A DNA stretch of 64,000 nucleotides from Zanthoxylum bungeanum (taxonomy: Eukaryota; Streptophyta; Magnoliopsida; Sapindales; Rutaceae), in NCBI GenBank assembly GCA_019454045.1, contig SKCR01031866.1:1-64000 (forward strand), given 5' to 3'. The position numbers were made by a program, and so were the translations under genes. Position 1 is the first letter of the stretch. Each line of letters begins with the position of its first letter. The notes under the pieces were generated by a model. The model searched no databases. It was not told where the DNA came from and worked only from the letters and a program-made list of their open reading frames with translations. This document shows, one piece after another, positions 36,844 through 46,022 of the stretch.

Positions 36844-38243
36844 GTGAAGACGGGCAAGGCTCCGGCTTCAGGTATGTTTGTTATAAACATGTCCACAACT
36901 ATTTTTAAAAATTGGATTTTGATTCTGTATGTGGTACTCACATATGTACTGGTGTACAAGATCTGCTGATTAGCAGGATACTGGCTTAGACGAGATCGAC
37001 CTACGAGTCAGAAATGAGACAATGGTCGCTGTTTTTGGCCGTTGGGACCTATATTTTGTATCTGCCCTTGGGGCATGTAATTACATTAGGTGACTGTTAT
37101 TTTGTACCTAGTTTGACTAAGGAACATCAACTCTGCATTTTGTTTAACCCATTGCGGGTGTACCTTTGAATTCTAAAACACTAGGTGTTTTATATATAAA
37201 GATAACATTTTGATATGTACAGCAGATGTTAATAATAGTCTTTATATTTTGAATATAAATGAATCTCAAACATATAACATGACAAACAAAAGGCTCAAAC
37301 TAAGTAACACGATAAAACTATATGTGACATTGATGTCTAGGACACATTGACAAGACTAGTATATCCACTCTTTGGAAGAGTAGATACTTAGACGAATTTG
37401 ATCCTAATTCATATGACGTCTGCGAATCTTGTTTATTAGGCAAAGTGTCTAAAATGCCTTTTAGCGGTAAATGTGTGTGTGCCACCAAGCTGTTAGCTCT
37501 CGTTCATAGTGACGTATGTGGGCCCATGTCTAGCCAGGCTTGAGATGGATATGAATACTTCGTAACCTTTACGGATGTTGCATCACGTTATGGTTATGTG
37601 TATCTTATGAAACACAAATCAGAGACTTTTGATAAATTCAAAGAGTTTCGACATGAAGTAGAAAAACAGACCAGCAAAAGTATTAAAACATCACGGTTGG
37701 ACCATGATGGAAAATACTTGAGCAATGAGTTTCTCGATTACTTGAAAGAGTATGGTATTCTTTCACAGTGGACTCCTCCCGGAACACCTCAATTGAACGG
37801 TGTGTCCGAACGGAGAAACCGAACTTTGTTGGACATAATAAGGTCAATGATAAGTCGCATTGAGCTACATATTTCCTTCTAGGGATACGCATTGAACAAT
37901 GCAATACTTATTCTGAATAAGGTTCCGTCAAAATCTGTTGGACAGACTCCATATGAAATATTGACAGGAAAGAAACCTGGTTTCTCATTCCTGAAGATTT
38001 GGAGATGCTGGACATATATTAAACGTTTGAATGGTACCAAACTAGAACCCAAATCGGATAAGTGCATATTTGTAATTGGTTATCATAGAGAAACCAAAGG
38101 ATATTGTTTCCACAACCCATAAGAGAACAAACTATTTGTTGCTCTCCATGCAGTTTTCCTTAGAGGAATTCATAAATGCAGTGGTAAGTGGGAGGAAAGT
38201 AAAACTCGATGAAAATCAGAGTAATACTGTTCCTGACACCGAC
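36844..38243 (+). pseudogene. Copia-2: end of gag, protease and integrase (5' segment)
   Basis: It begins in the gag/protease junction (GKAPASGMF) right after the R2 LTR, then runs through HHCC remnants to the integrase. The open frame 37598-37882 holds MYLMKHKSETFDKFKEF, the second-Asp region (LDHDGKYLSNEF) and GVSERRNRTL with the catalytic Glu. The frame 37892-38122 continues with NKVPSKSVGQTPYEILTGKKPG, the end of integrase. It overlaps Copia-1 content (29090-30018), so it is a different copy. The Athila-like element interrupts it at 38244. Confidence 0.85.
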
Positions 38244-40343
38244 TGATGAGCGGAAAATATATCAATATTTACCGCCCCTTTAACTTAATATTTTGTTTAG
38301 TTTCTCGGGTTTGATGAACGTTTTGATGTGTTTTAGTTTATTTTGCAGATAAAATAATATCGGGTCTCAATAAAATCATTTAGGATGAAATATGGGTCAA
38401 ATAAGGCCAATTATTGGACTTGATATATTAATTTTGGAGATTGGAAACTTGAAAGGGCGTTTTTGACGAAGTGCAGTTTTAGGAATTCCAGTTTTATGCA
38501 TATTTCGTATTGTGGGCATAACTTTTTACTCAGATATCGGATTGAGCTGATTCAAGTGCCAGATTAAAGACGACTCAAGGATCTACAACTTTTAAAGAGA
38601 AAATATTTTCGAATTCTAAAGAGTTCAGGACCGAAATTGATGAACCATCCAGAAGTGTGTGATGTGTAATTATTAAAGTCATTATCAATCATTTTCAAAG
38701 CAAAATATAAATTAATAAATAATTAATAAAAAATATTAAATCAACACCAAACAAGATAAGCAATTAGTGGAGCAATTATAGATTTGGTGGAGTAATTAGT
38801 GGAGAAATTAATAATGGATTTGATGGAGAATTGATGGATGATTTGATATAGGCAAAATTTTTCCTATAAATACCAAGCCATTTCATTTGTAAAATTCATA
38901 CTTTCTTCTTTGAAATTCCTTAAGAATAAATAAGAAGATTGTATCTAGTTTGTTTATTTTCAGTTTCCAGTAATTAATTTCCGCTTTCGCACTTTCTTTT
39001 CTTTACTTTTCAGTTTTTACTTTCCGCAATTTACTTTTACGCACAAACCTTTTCTTTCTTACTTTTGCAGTTTTTATTTTTCAAGCAATGAGGAGGTAAC
39101 TCCCCTTTGCTGGGGTAAAAGGTAAAGCTTTTATTATTGCTATCTAGATTAATCTCCTTAAATATAAAATATAAACTATTTAAAATCTGACTTAATGAGG
39201 ATACCGCTATATTGGCCGGTTGGAAATTAATTATAAATTGGTTTTAACCTGACTAAGTATGGATACCGCCTGGTTGGTCGGTTGGTAATTAATTATTAAT
39301 TTGACTTAATCAGGATACCGCCTATATGGCTGATTGGTAATTATCACGCAAAGTTAATATATTATATTAAGGGAGATCTCTAAAATAGTAGTAATAAAAG
39401 TTGATCCTCTAACCCCAGCATTTTCTTTTATTGTACTTTTACTTTATTTAATTTCAGTAATTTACTTTTCAGTAATTTACTTTCAGTAATTTACTTTTAT
39501 TTTTTTTTTACTTTTTACTTTTTTTTACTTTTCAGCAATTTACTTTTCAGTATTTAATTTTCAGAATTTACTTTATGTCTTTTATTTTATTTAAATTTTT
39601 ACTACCCGTAAATATGTGTCGTAATTAAGCCAGTTATCTGGGGTTGTGATGAAATCCAATATCACCGGTTTATAAGGGGTTAAATTATAGTTTGGGTAAT
39701 ATAAAGGTTTTTTATTATTGAGTCTTAATCTTAATGCTTTTTATTAACTGGCCATTAATAAAATTGAACTGGTAAACTAAAATGAACTAGACATAGGGAT
39801 TTTAAGTTTAAGACCTTAGATTCAATAGCCCACGATCTTCCTTGAGGATAGATAACCATTTAATAGGTTTCCTTACTGGATAGGAATATACCTGTCGGGC
39901 GGGTAGCCATAATTGGAACTTAATCTTAATGAATCCAGGTAATTTGGCTGACATAGACATATGGTTCAATTGAGTTATACTGGATATTTGTAGTTGACCA
40001 TCGAAGAGGCTTTTACATATTTAGTGTTCCAGGTTAATAAATCAATATTTTACCAACTATAAGATAACCACTTCATCTTTAAAATGATATTGCAAGAAAT
40101 CACAACCCTAGATAGTTTTTAATATTGAATTTTCTTAAACCTACTTTCGAACAACTTTATTTACTTATTTTTAAATTTAGAATCGTCACCTTTTCAAATC
40201 AATCAAACAACCTGTTAATACTAGTAATCACTTGACCTCATAAAATTAATAGAATAGATATTAAGTCCTCGTGGGATCGATACTTTTTATACTACTTGAA
40301 CGATACGTGCGCTTGCGTTATACGTGTGTGTTTACACCGGTCA
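38244..40343 (+). repeat. Athila-like element 1, 5' LTR
   Basis: 2100 bp, TGATGAGCGG...CACCGGTCA. It contains stretches of ACTTTTCAGTAATTTAC-type short repeats (39440-39560) and repeated GATACCGCC...GGTTGGTAATTA units (39195-39345). The end is fixed by comparison with the 3' LTR and by the PBS six bases downstream. Confidence 0.92.
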
Positions 40344-40349
40344 AGTTCT

Positions 40350-40367
40350 TGGCGCCGTTTCCGGGGA
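40350..40367 (+). promoter_or_regulatory. Athila-like primer-binding site (tRNA-Asp type)
   Basis: TGGCGCCGTTTCCGGGGA lies six nucleotides after the LTR. Athila elements use tRNA-Asp with TGGCGCCGTTGCCGGGGA; there is one mismatch here. Confidence 0.85.
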
Positions 40368-40471
40368 CTTATTTCTTTCACTATTATTTTAGGGTTAAAT
40401 ACGTTACTTGTATCTAATTTCTTTTTACTTATTGTTTTTGTTTTCTTGTGTTTCAGGTTCTCAGAAACTAC

Positions 40472-42007
40472 ATGAGACGAACCAAAAGCTTTGAACTCCG
40501 ATCGCTTGACCTAGAAATTGAAAGAACCATCAGACAGTTGAGAAGGGAAAGGCGAGAAGGCCAAGAAGCTTTAGTCAACATGGAACCTGAACCTTGGAGG
40601 TTGCACCACCAATTCCCATTCGAGACAGAACCATTCCGGTGTTGACATACTCATTTCCTGTATTGTACTTCCTCACTTACCAGCAAATGCGTGTGACATC
40701 AAAACATGCATTCAGATGATTCAGCAGTCAGTTCAATTCGGGGGAATGCAACTGAAGATCCTAATGCCCACATCAGTAACTTCCTGGAAGTTTGCGGCAC
40801 TTTTAACTACAACAGAGCATCAAAGAAGTAATGAGACTGCGAGTTTTTCCATATTCCCTGAAGGACAGAGCTAAAGCTTGGCTACATTCACTACCAGCAG
40901 GTTCTATCACAACTTGGAACACTTTAGCCTCCAAATTTCTTGCAAAGTACTTTCCACCAGCCAGAACCGGAAAATTGAGGAATGACATCACATCCTTTGT
41001 ACAACAAGATTCAGAATCCCTCTGCGAAGCTTGGGAAAGGTACAAAGATTTGCTCCGGAAATGTCCTCACCATGAGATTCCAAAATGGCTTCAAGTCCAA
41101 ACATTATATAATGGATTTCTGGAATAATGAGAACCACAATCGATGCTGCTGCTGGAGGAGCTTTAATGGCAAAAGGAGAAGATCAGCCTGGGACCTAATC
41201 GAAGAAATGGCCAACAACAATTCCTTGTGGCCAACAGAAAGGAGCATGATCCAAAGAATTGCAGGAATTTATGAAAGTGAGCCAATACAAGTATCAACGG
41301 CAAGCTAGATCAGATATGCAAATTTATGGAGACTCTTACCACTGGATCCACAAGTTCACCATATGGAGGAGCACCAGAGTCAAACCAACTTGAAGAAACG
41401 GTGATTTTGTCAACAATTTCAACAGACAGGGGAACAATCCATATTCCAACACCTACAACCCAGGGTGGAGGAATCATCCCAATTTTTCATGGAGCAACAA
41501 TTCAGGACAACAACAGAACTATCCACCACATGAATTCCAGCAACAGAACAAAAGCCAGGAGCAGGCAAACGAATCAGGAATAACAGAAGTGTTGACCCAC
41601 TTGAAAAAGTTAGAAGCAAAACACGACTCTCAAGCAGCAAGATATGATGCTATGTTTCAATCCCAAGAGCATTAATTCAAAGTCAATCTGCTTCTATTAA
41701 AGCACTGGAGAATCAAATGGGACAACTGGCAAATGCTCAGAGTTACAGACCGCCAGGTACCCTTCCTAGCAACACAGAGCCAAATCCAAGAAACATAGGG
41801 AAGGAGCAATGTCATGCCATCATGTTAAAAAGCGGTACTGAAATCAACAAAGATGTTGGAGCCAAAACAACTGCTGAAGGAAGAAACAAAAAAAAGCAAC
41901 AGATGGAGGAAAAAGAAGCAAAGGAAAAAGAACAGATCACTCCACCTCCACCTTTTCCTCAACATCTTCAGAAGAAAAAATTGGACAAGCATTTTCCCGG
42001 TTCCTAG
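40472..42007 (+). pseudogene. Athila-like gag, frameshifted
   Basis: It begins with MRRTKSFELRSLDLEIERT (ATG 40472) and passes through fragments in several frames. FIQMIQQSVQFGG and DPNAHISNFLEVCGTFN (about 40710-40810) and the 98-residue frame 40831-41127 (MRLRVFPYSLKDRAKAWLHS ... WERYKDLLRKCPHH) are the retrotransposon gag capsid domain. Glu/Lys-rich linker sequence extends to about 42007. Several stops and shifts prevent a full product. Confidence 0.85.
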
Positions 42008-42051
42008 AGATCTTCAAAAAGCTGCATATCAACATTCCATTTGCAGAAGCG

Positions 42052-42768
42052 TTGGAACAAATGCCCACCTATGCCAAATTCATGAAAGATATTCTTTCAC
42101 GAAAACGGAGATTGGGAGATTACGAGACAGTAGCATTAACAGAAGAATGCAGCGCTATCATTCAGAGGAAACTTCCCCCGAAGTTGAAAGATCCTGGCAG
42201 TTTCACTGTTCCTTGCGTCATAGGAGAACATAACTTTGGTAAGGCTTTGTGTGATTTATGTGCGAGTGTTAACTTGATGCCTTTTTCTATTTTCAGGAAA
42301 TTACAGATTGGAGAAACAATGCCAACTTCAGTCTCACTGTAACTTGCTGATAGAACGCTCGTATTTCCAAGAGGCGTAGTTGAGGATGTGCTGGTCAAGG
42401 TTGACAAATTCATTTTCCCAGCATATTTTATTGTCCTTGATATGGGGGAAGACGCAGACGTGCCAATCATCCTTGGGAGACCATTCTTGGCTACAGGTCG
42501 AACCATTATTGATGTACAAAAAGGAGAATTAACCATGAGGGTACATGACCAAGAAGTAACATTCAATGTTTTCAAGGCCATGAATTTCCCAGATGATGAA
42601 AAGAAGGAGGAATATTTCAAACTCGTTGTGATACACAGTACCATTCAGAACTCTGATGAAAGACAAAGTTCCACTGACAAACTTAAAACATGTCAATTGC
42701 CTGTGGAGCCTAAAGATAAAACGTCTTTTGTACTGAAGAAGCCAATTCTTACACTACAAGCAACATAA
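42052..42768 (+). pseudogene. Athila-like aspartic protease region
   Basis: Frame 42052-42342 has TYAKFMKDILSRKRRLGDYE, then GKALCDLCASVNLMPFSIF; the last Gly of the usual ALCDLGAS active site is Cys. A TAA at 42341 breaks the frame. The same reading frame continues (42388-42768) as VEDVLVKVDKFIFPAYFIVL, VPIILGRPFLATGRTIIDVQ and FNVFKAMNFP. Abnormal junction: the sequence goes straight from here to the integrase C-terminus. Confidence 0.88.
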
Positions 42769-42772
42769 GAGA

Positions 42773-43149
42773 AAAAGTTCCACCAGCTCAACGAATTGGA
42801 GGGATTTCACAATCAGCCTTTTGATGATGCCAAATTGTACAAAGAAAAGGGCAAGAAAAGACATGATGAGAAGTTAGTGCGCATACAACTGGAACCAGGG
42901 CAGAAGGTACTGTTAAACAAATCAATGGTGAAATTCTTCCCATGGAAGCCAAAATCACTGTGGTCAGGTCCATTTGATCACCAAAGTTTTACCAATAGAG
43001 CCGTTGAGATACATGATCCTGACGCTAACAAAACTTTCAAGGTTAAAACAAGCGTGTCAAGCACTACTGGGGAGAATCATTTGAGCGACAAAAAGAAAGT
43101 GTTACACTTTCAGATCCAGCTTAACATTCGAGAAGTCAAGTCTGGCTGA
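42773..43149 (+). pseudogene. integrase C-terminal remnant; RT, RNase H and IN core deleted
   Basis: The frame at 42796-43149 reads AKLYKEKGKKRHDEKLVRIQ ... LEPGQKVLLNKSMVKFFPWK ... LWSGPF, typical of the DNA-binding tail of Athila integrases. About 3 kb expected between protease and this tail is missing, with the junction near 42770. Just downstream, GCGCTAGCAGGGAGGCAACCCA (43164-43185) is the usual post-pol sequence of such elements. Confidence 0.85.
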
Positions 43150-43232
43150 CGACTTTAAACTTAGCGCTAGCAGGGAGGCAACCCATGCAATTTGTGTATA
43201 TATTGTGATTTGGTGTGTTTTATTTTTGTGTG

Positions 43233-43246
43233 TTTAATTTTTGCAG
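43233..43246 (+). promoter_or_regulatory. candidate splice acceptor before the NABP-like ORF
   Basis: TTTAATTTTTGCAG lies 15 bases before the ATG at 43262. Element 2 has the near-identical TTTAGTTTTTGCAG in the same place. It is a good plant acceptor by sequence; use in vivo is inferred. Confidence 0.45.
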
Positions 43247-43261
43247 TTTAGTCATTTCAAG

Positions 43262-43729
43262 ATGGAAGAAGCTCTCGCAAATCTTCACAAGCAATTTCCT
43301 TCTCTCCCTCAAAAATCTCTGATGAAAGTTTACAAAGCTCGCTTAGAACGGATGAGATTACTGATGATCAAAGGTATTCCTACTGACATTTGTTGGTTAA
43401 TTGAAGCACGGGTCCGATTGGCAGGTGAGTCTTCTGACTCTTTTATTTCACATCTGCCTGGCTTAGGAAAGAGCACATATGCTAAAAAGAGAAGAGCCAA
43501 AAGAATGTGTGTTTGTTATAAATGTGCTCGCATATTTTGTAATACTCGTTGTCGTTCTTTAGGAATGGTGTCCGATAACCGCGAATATAAGATTAACTTC
43601 ATTAGGGATGGCTTGAGTAAGGAGTCTTTGGATGACATATCTAAACTCTTGAGACGCATCCCAGTGGATGTGTGTATCATGAAATTCGCATGTTATATGC
43701 ACAATTCCAAAAGGAAAGACAACTGTTAA
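43262..43729 (+). CDS. small basic Cys-rich protein resembling carlavirus nucleic-acid-binding (NABP) silencing suppressors
   Basis: A 155-residue ORF; I chose the ATG at 43262 because the only earlier in-frame start is a TTG. An amphipathic N-terminal half (RMRLLMIKGIPTDICWLIEA) leads to GKSTYAKKRRAKRM, a basic stretch like a nuclear-localisation or RNA-binding motif. A Cys cluster follows (CYKCARIFCNTRC, spacing CX2CX4CX3C), then FIRDGLSKE. This order of Pro-x-Asp-hydrophobic helix, G-x-STYA-x-(K/R)RRAK and a CYxC zinc-finger-like cluster is that of the carlavirus NABP family, whose members bind nucleic acid and can suppress RNA silencing. The C-terminus is frameshifted relative to element 2 near 43715: the next frame encodes SDSKRPCLPIYKKIGWEACP up to the stop at 43800. 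Homology is by pattern; function is inferred. Confidence 0.7.
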   Translation: MEEALANLHKQFPSLPQKSLMKVYKARLERMRLLMIKGIPTDICWLIEARVRLAGESSDSFISHLPGLGKSTYAKKRRAKRMCVCYKCARIFCNTRCRSLGMVSDNREYKINFIRDGLSKESLDDISKLLRRIPVDVCIMKFACYMHNSKRKDNC

Positions 43730-43895
43730 GTCTCGGGAATCTGACTCAAAAAGACCATGTTTGCCAATTTATAAGAAAATTGGATGGGAAGCTTGTCCCT
43801 GACGCATAGACGTCAATCAAGCCTTTAGTTTTCTTGTAAATATATATCTTTTTGTCTTTTCTTAATAATTGTGATTTGTTTTTTGTTGTTTTCTT

Positions 43896-43913
43896 TTATT
43901 TTTTCTCAGACAG
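43896..43913 (+). promoter_or_regulatory. candidate splice acceptor before the LOG-like ORF
   Basis: A T-rich tract ends in CTCAGACAG just before GATCC. In element 2 the corresponding sequence is a T-rich tract ending CCAACAG before GATCC (63306-63307, minus strand). Conservation in both copies suggests a spliced subgenomic mRNA for the LOG ORF. A conserved TATAAAT at 44008-44014 is an alternative promoter candidate. Confidence 0.4.
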
Positions 43914-44070
43914 GATCCATACATTTTTTTACTATCACGATATTATTTCGCTACTAATCGTCCTCTGGAAGATACTTGTGCTATTTTTACTCACCCTTTT
44001 CAGGTACTATAAATTCAGCCCGTCATTGCACTTTTGAAGGCATCCAGAGTTGAAAAGAAATACATATAAA

Positions 44071-44720
44071 ATGGAAGCCACTTCAAGAAGACGAGTTGAA
44101 AACATCTGTGTGTTTTGCGGTAGTAGTGTTGGAACTAAACCACAATACGTAGAAGCAGCACATGAATTGGGTCAGTCTTAGCTGCAAAATATGCACTTAA
44201 TATATGGCGGAGGCAATCTCGGACTTATGGGATCGTTTCAAAGGCTGTACAGGAAGGAGGCAGTCATGTTTTGGGAATCATCCCAAAACCCTTGGCAGAG
44301 GCAAATCTTATTGGATCATCAAACAAGAGGAAACTGATCGTGCCAGGTATGTCTGAACGACTGGTAGAAATGATTAATCGTGCTGATGCTTTTATCGCTT
44401 TGCCAGGTGGCTTGGGTACATTGGAGGAAATTTTTTATATTCTATCTTGGGCGAACCTGAACATACACCAGAAACCGCTTGGACTGTTTAATGTTGATGG
44501 ATTTTATGATTTTCTTTGTGTGTTTCTTGATGATGCTCAGAGAAATGGGTTCGTGTCAAAACCTATGAAAGAACTCCTATTTACTGCCAGAACTACTCCG
44601 GATCTAATAGACCAACTCATAGCCTATGAACCACAAGTTGACCCTATCATTTCAAAGATAAATTGGTTCGAGGACGATCGTGGTAAGAGGCGTCAGATTA
44701 ATCTGGATCTTAACCTTTAA
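44071..44720 (+). pseudogene. LOG: LOG-like cytokinin riboside 5'-monophosphate phosphoribohydrolase, retrotransposon-borne
   Basis: LOG enzymes release active cytokinin bases from their nucleotides in the cytosol. The ATG at 44071 begins MEATSRRRVENICVFCGSS, the family start (CVFCGSS). YGGGNLGLMG (44203-44232) is the nucleotide-binding loop, SERLVEM has the catalytic-type Arg (44358-44360), and PGGLGTLEE (44403-44429) is the family signature with its Glu. The tail is QINLDLNL. The last 149 residues are open (44271-44720), but the N-terminal third is broken. One base is missing after GGTC near 44174 (giving TAG at once), there is a frame offset before YGGG shared with element 2, and one G is missing near 44233. 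Compared with ordinary plant LOG proteins, the C-terminus is unusual (INWFEDDRGKRRQINLDLNL). Confidence 0.85.
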
Positions 44721-45242
44721 TTTCCTGTAGATTTCAGCTAACCAGGTACGACATTCTTAACTCTCCTTTTACTGTTTAAGACATTGGGGACAATGTCTCA
44801 TTTAGGTTTGGGGGAGGAAATTAGTTGATTAGTACCTTGTTTTTAGTTTGTGTGTTATTTTTATTTTTAGTCCAAATTTTTTCGAAAAATACAAAAAAAT
44901 TGGAAAATTTTCAAAAATTACAAAAACATTTTGCATTTTTTTTACTAAAAAGGTGAAATTGGTAAGAGATAGCTGAGTAAGGAGTTTCCACTCCTGAGAC
45001 GTATCTCAAACCTATTTCGAAATAAGTTAATTTTTGTTTATTTCATTTTGAATTATTTAATTTGTGAATTCTCCTTAAAACGGACTAAAAGGAATCTTCA
45101 TATGTTCAGTTAGCAGATATTATCAACATATATAGTAACATACGGACATGAGCTAAAATTGAAAAGTTTGTAATATTCAGTGCTCTAGTTTAATTGGAGG
45201 AAGCATCTCAAAAAGCAATGGAGTAAAAAAAAAAAAAAAACT
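44721..45242 (+). other. 3' untranslated region of Athila-like element 1
   Basis: Non-coding. It contains ACATTGGGGACAATGTCTC and TTTAGGTTTGGGGGAGG (44782-44818), an Athila-type internal purine tract, followed by AT-rich sequence with no ORF. Confidence 0.6.
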
Positions 45243-45475
45243 GAAATCCGGGTTATTAAGTCTGAAAGGGTGTTTTAACACCTAGTGCCCTAAAGCCAAC
45301 TGGTTTGGGAGTCACTGGCCCAAAGCTCGTTACATGGATCGAAGATGCTGCAAAAATATATATATATGAAGTCTGAGTAATTAAGTCTGTAGGGGTGTCT
45401 TAACACCTGGTGCCCTAAAGCCAACTGGTTTGGGAGTCACCGACCCAACACTCGCTACATAGATGGAAGATATTG
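45243..45475 (+). repeat. tandem duplication (2 copies, about 125 bp) in the 3' non-coding part of element 1
   Basis: Two adjacent units share TTAAGTCTG, GTGT(C/T)TTAACACC, GTGCCCTAAAGCCAACTGG, TTTGGGAGTCAC and GAAGAT with a few differences. TGTTTTAACACCTAGTG resembles a short hairpin. Function unknown. Confidence 0.75.
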
Positions 45476-46010
45476 TATATAAATAAAAAATAGTGAAAAA
45501 TCAAGAAAAAAATTCAGAAAAATGAGAAAATTATTCCATTGCTACAAAAAGTGTGAAATCTGATAGAACTTTAGGACAAAAATATTACTCTCTTATCAAC
45601 TGCACTTATGACTGTTGTGGGAAAAATGAGTTGTTTAATATTTTGTTGGCTGTGTATATAAGAATGGTAAAAATAATCGGAGAATTTACTTATTCGGTAA
45701 TTTAGAAGGAAAGAAAACAATTAGTAACTTGAAGTAGAAGTTTCACCTGATTAGTCACTAACTTCTTTATTCTCTTTTCTCTTGTCTTTTTGCTTTTGTG
45801 TGCATTAGTTTTATTATCTTTTTACTTTTGTAAAACGTTTGTGGGTATCGTTGCTGTAAGCCCTCACGAGACTATAACTCGTCCACTAGGGACACCTATG
45901 GGTTTAAAGGCTTGTTGCATATGCTAAATGCAATCGTGATCCCTACGAAAGTGGCTTAGTTTAATTTTAATTTTATTTTTTTGTTTTGCTCGAGGACTAG
46001 CAAAATGTTA

Positions 46011-46022
46011 GGTTTGGGGGTG
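46011..46022 (+). promoter_or_regulatory. polypurine tract of Athila-like element 1
   Basis: GGTTTGGGGGTG is directly followed by the 3' LTR start TGATGAGCGG, the normal plus-strand priming site. Confidence 0.75.

Noticed and set aside
44071..44720. LOG as an ordinary host gene next to retrotransposons
   Set aside because: It lies between LTRs of one element with matching TSD, has no host introns, and recurs with the same neighbour ORF in a second element.
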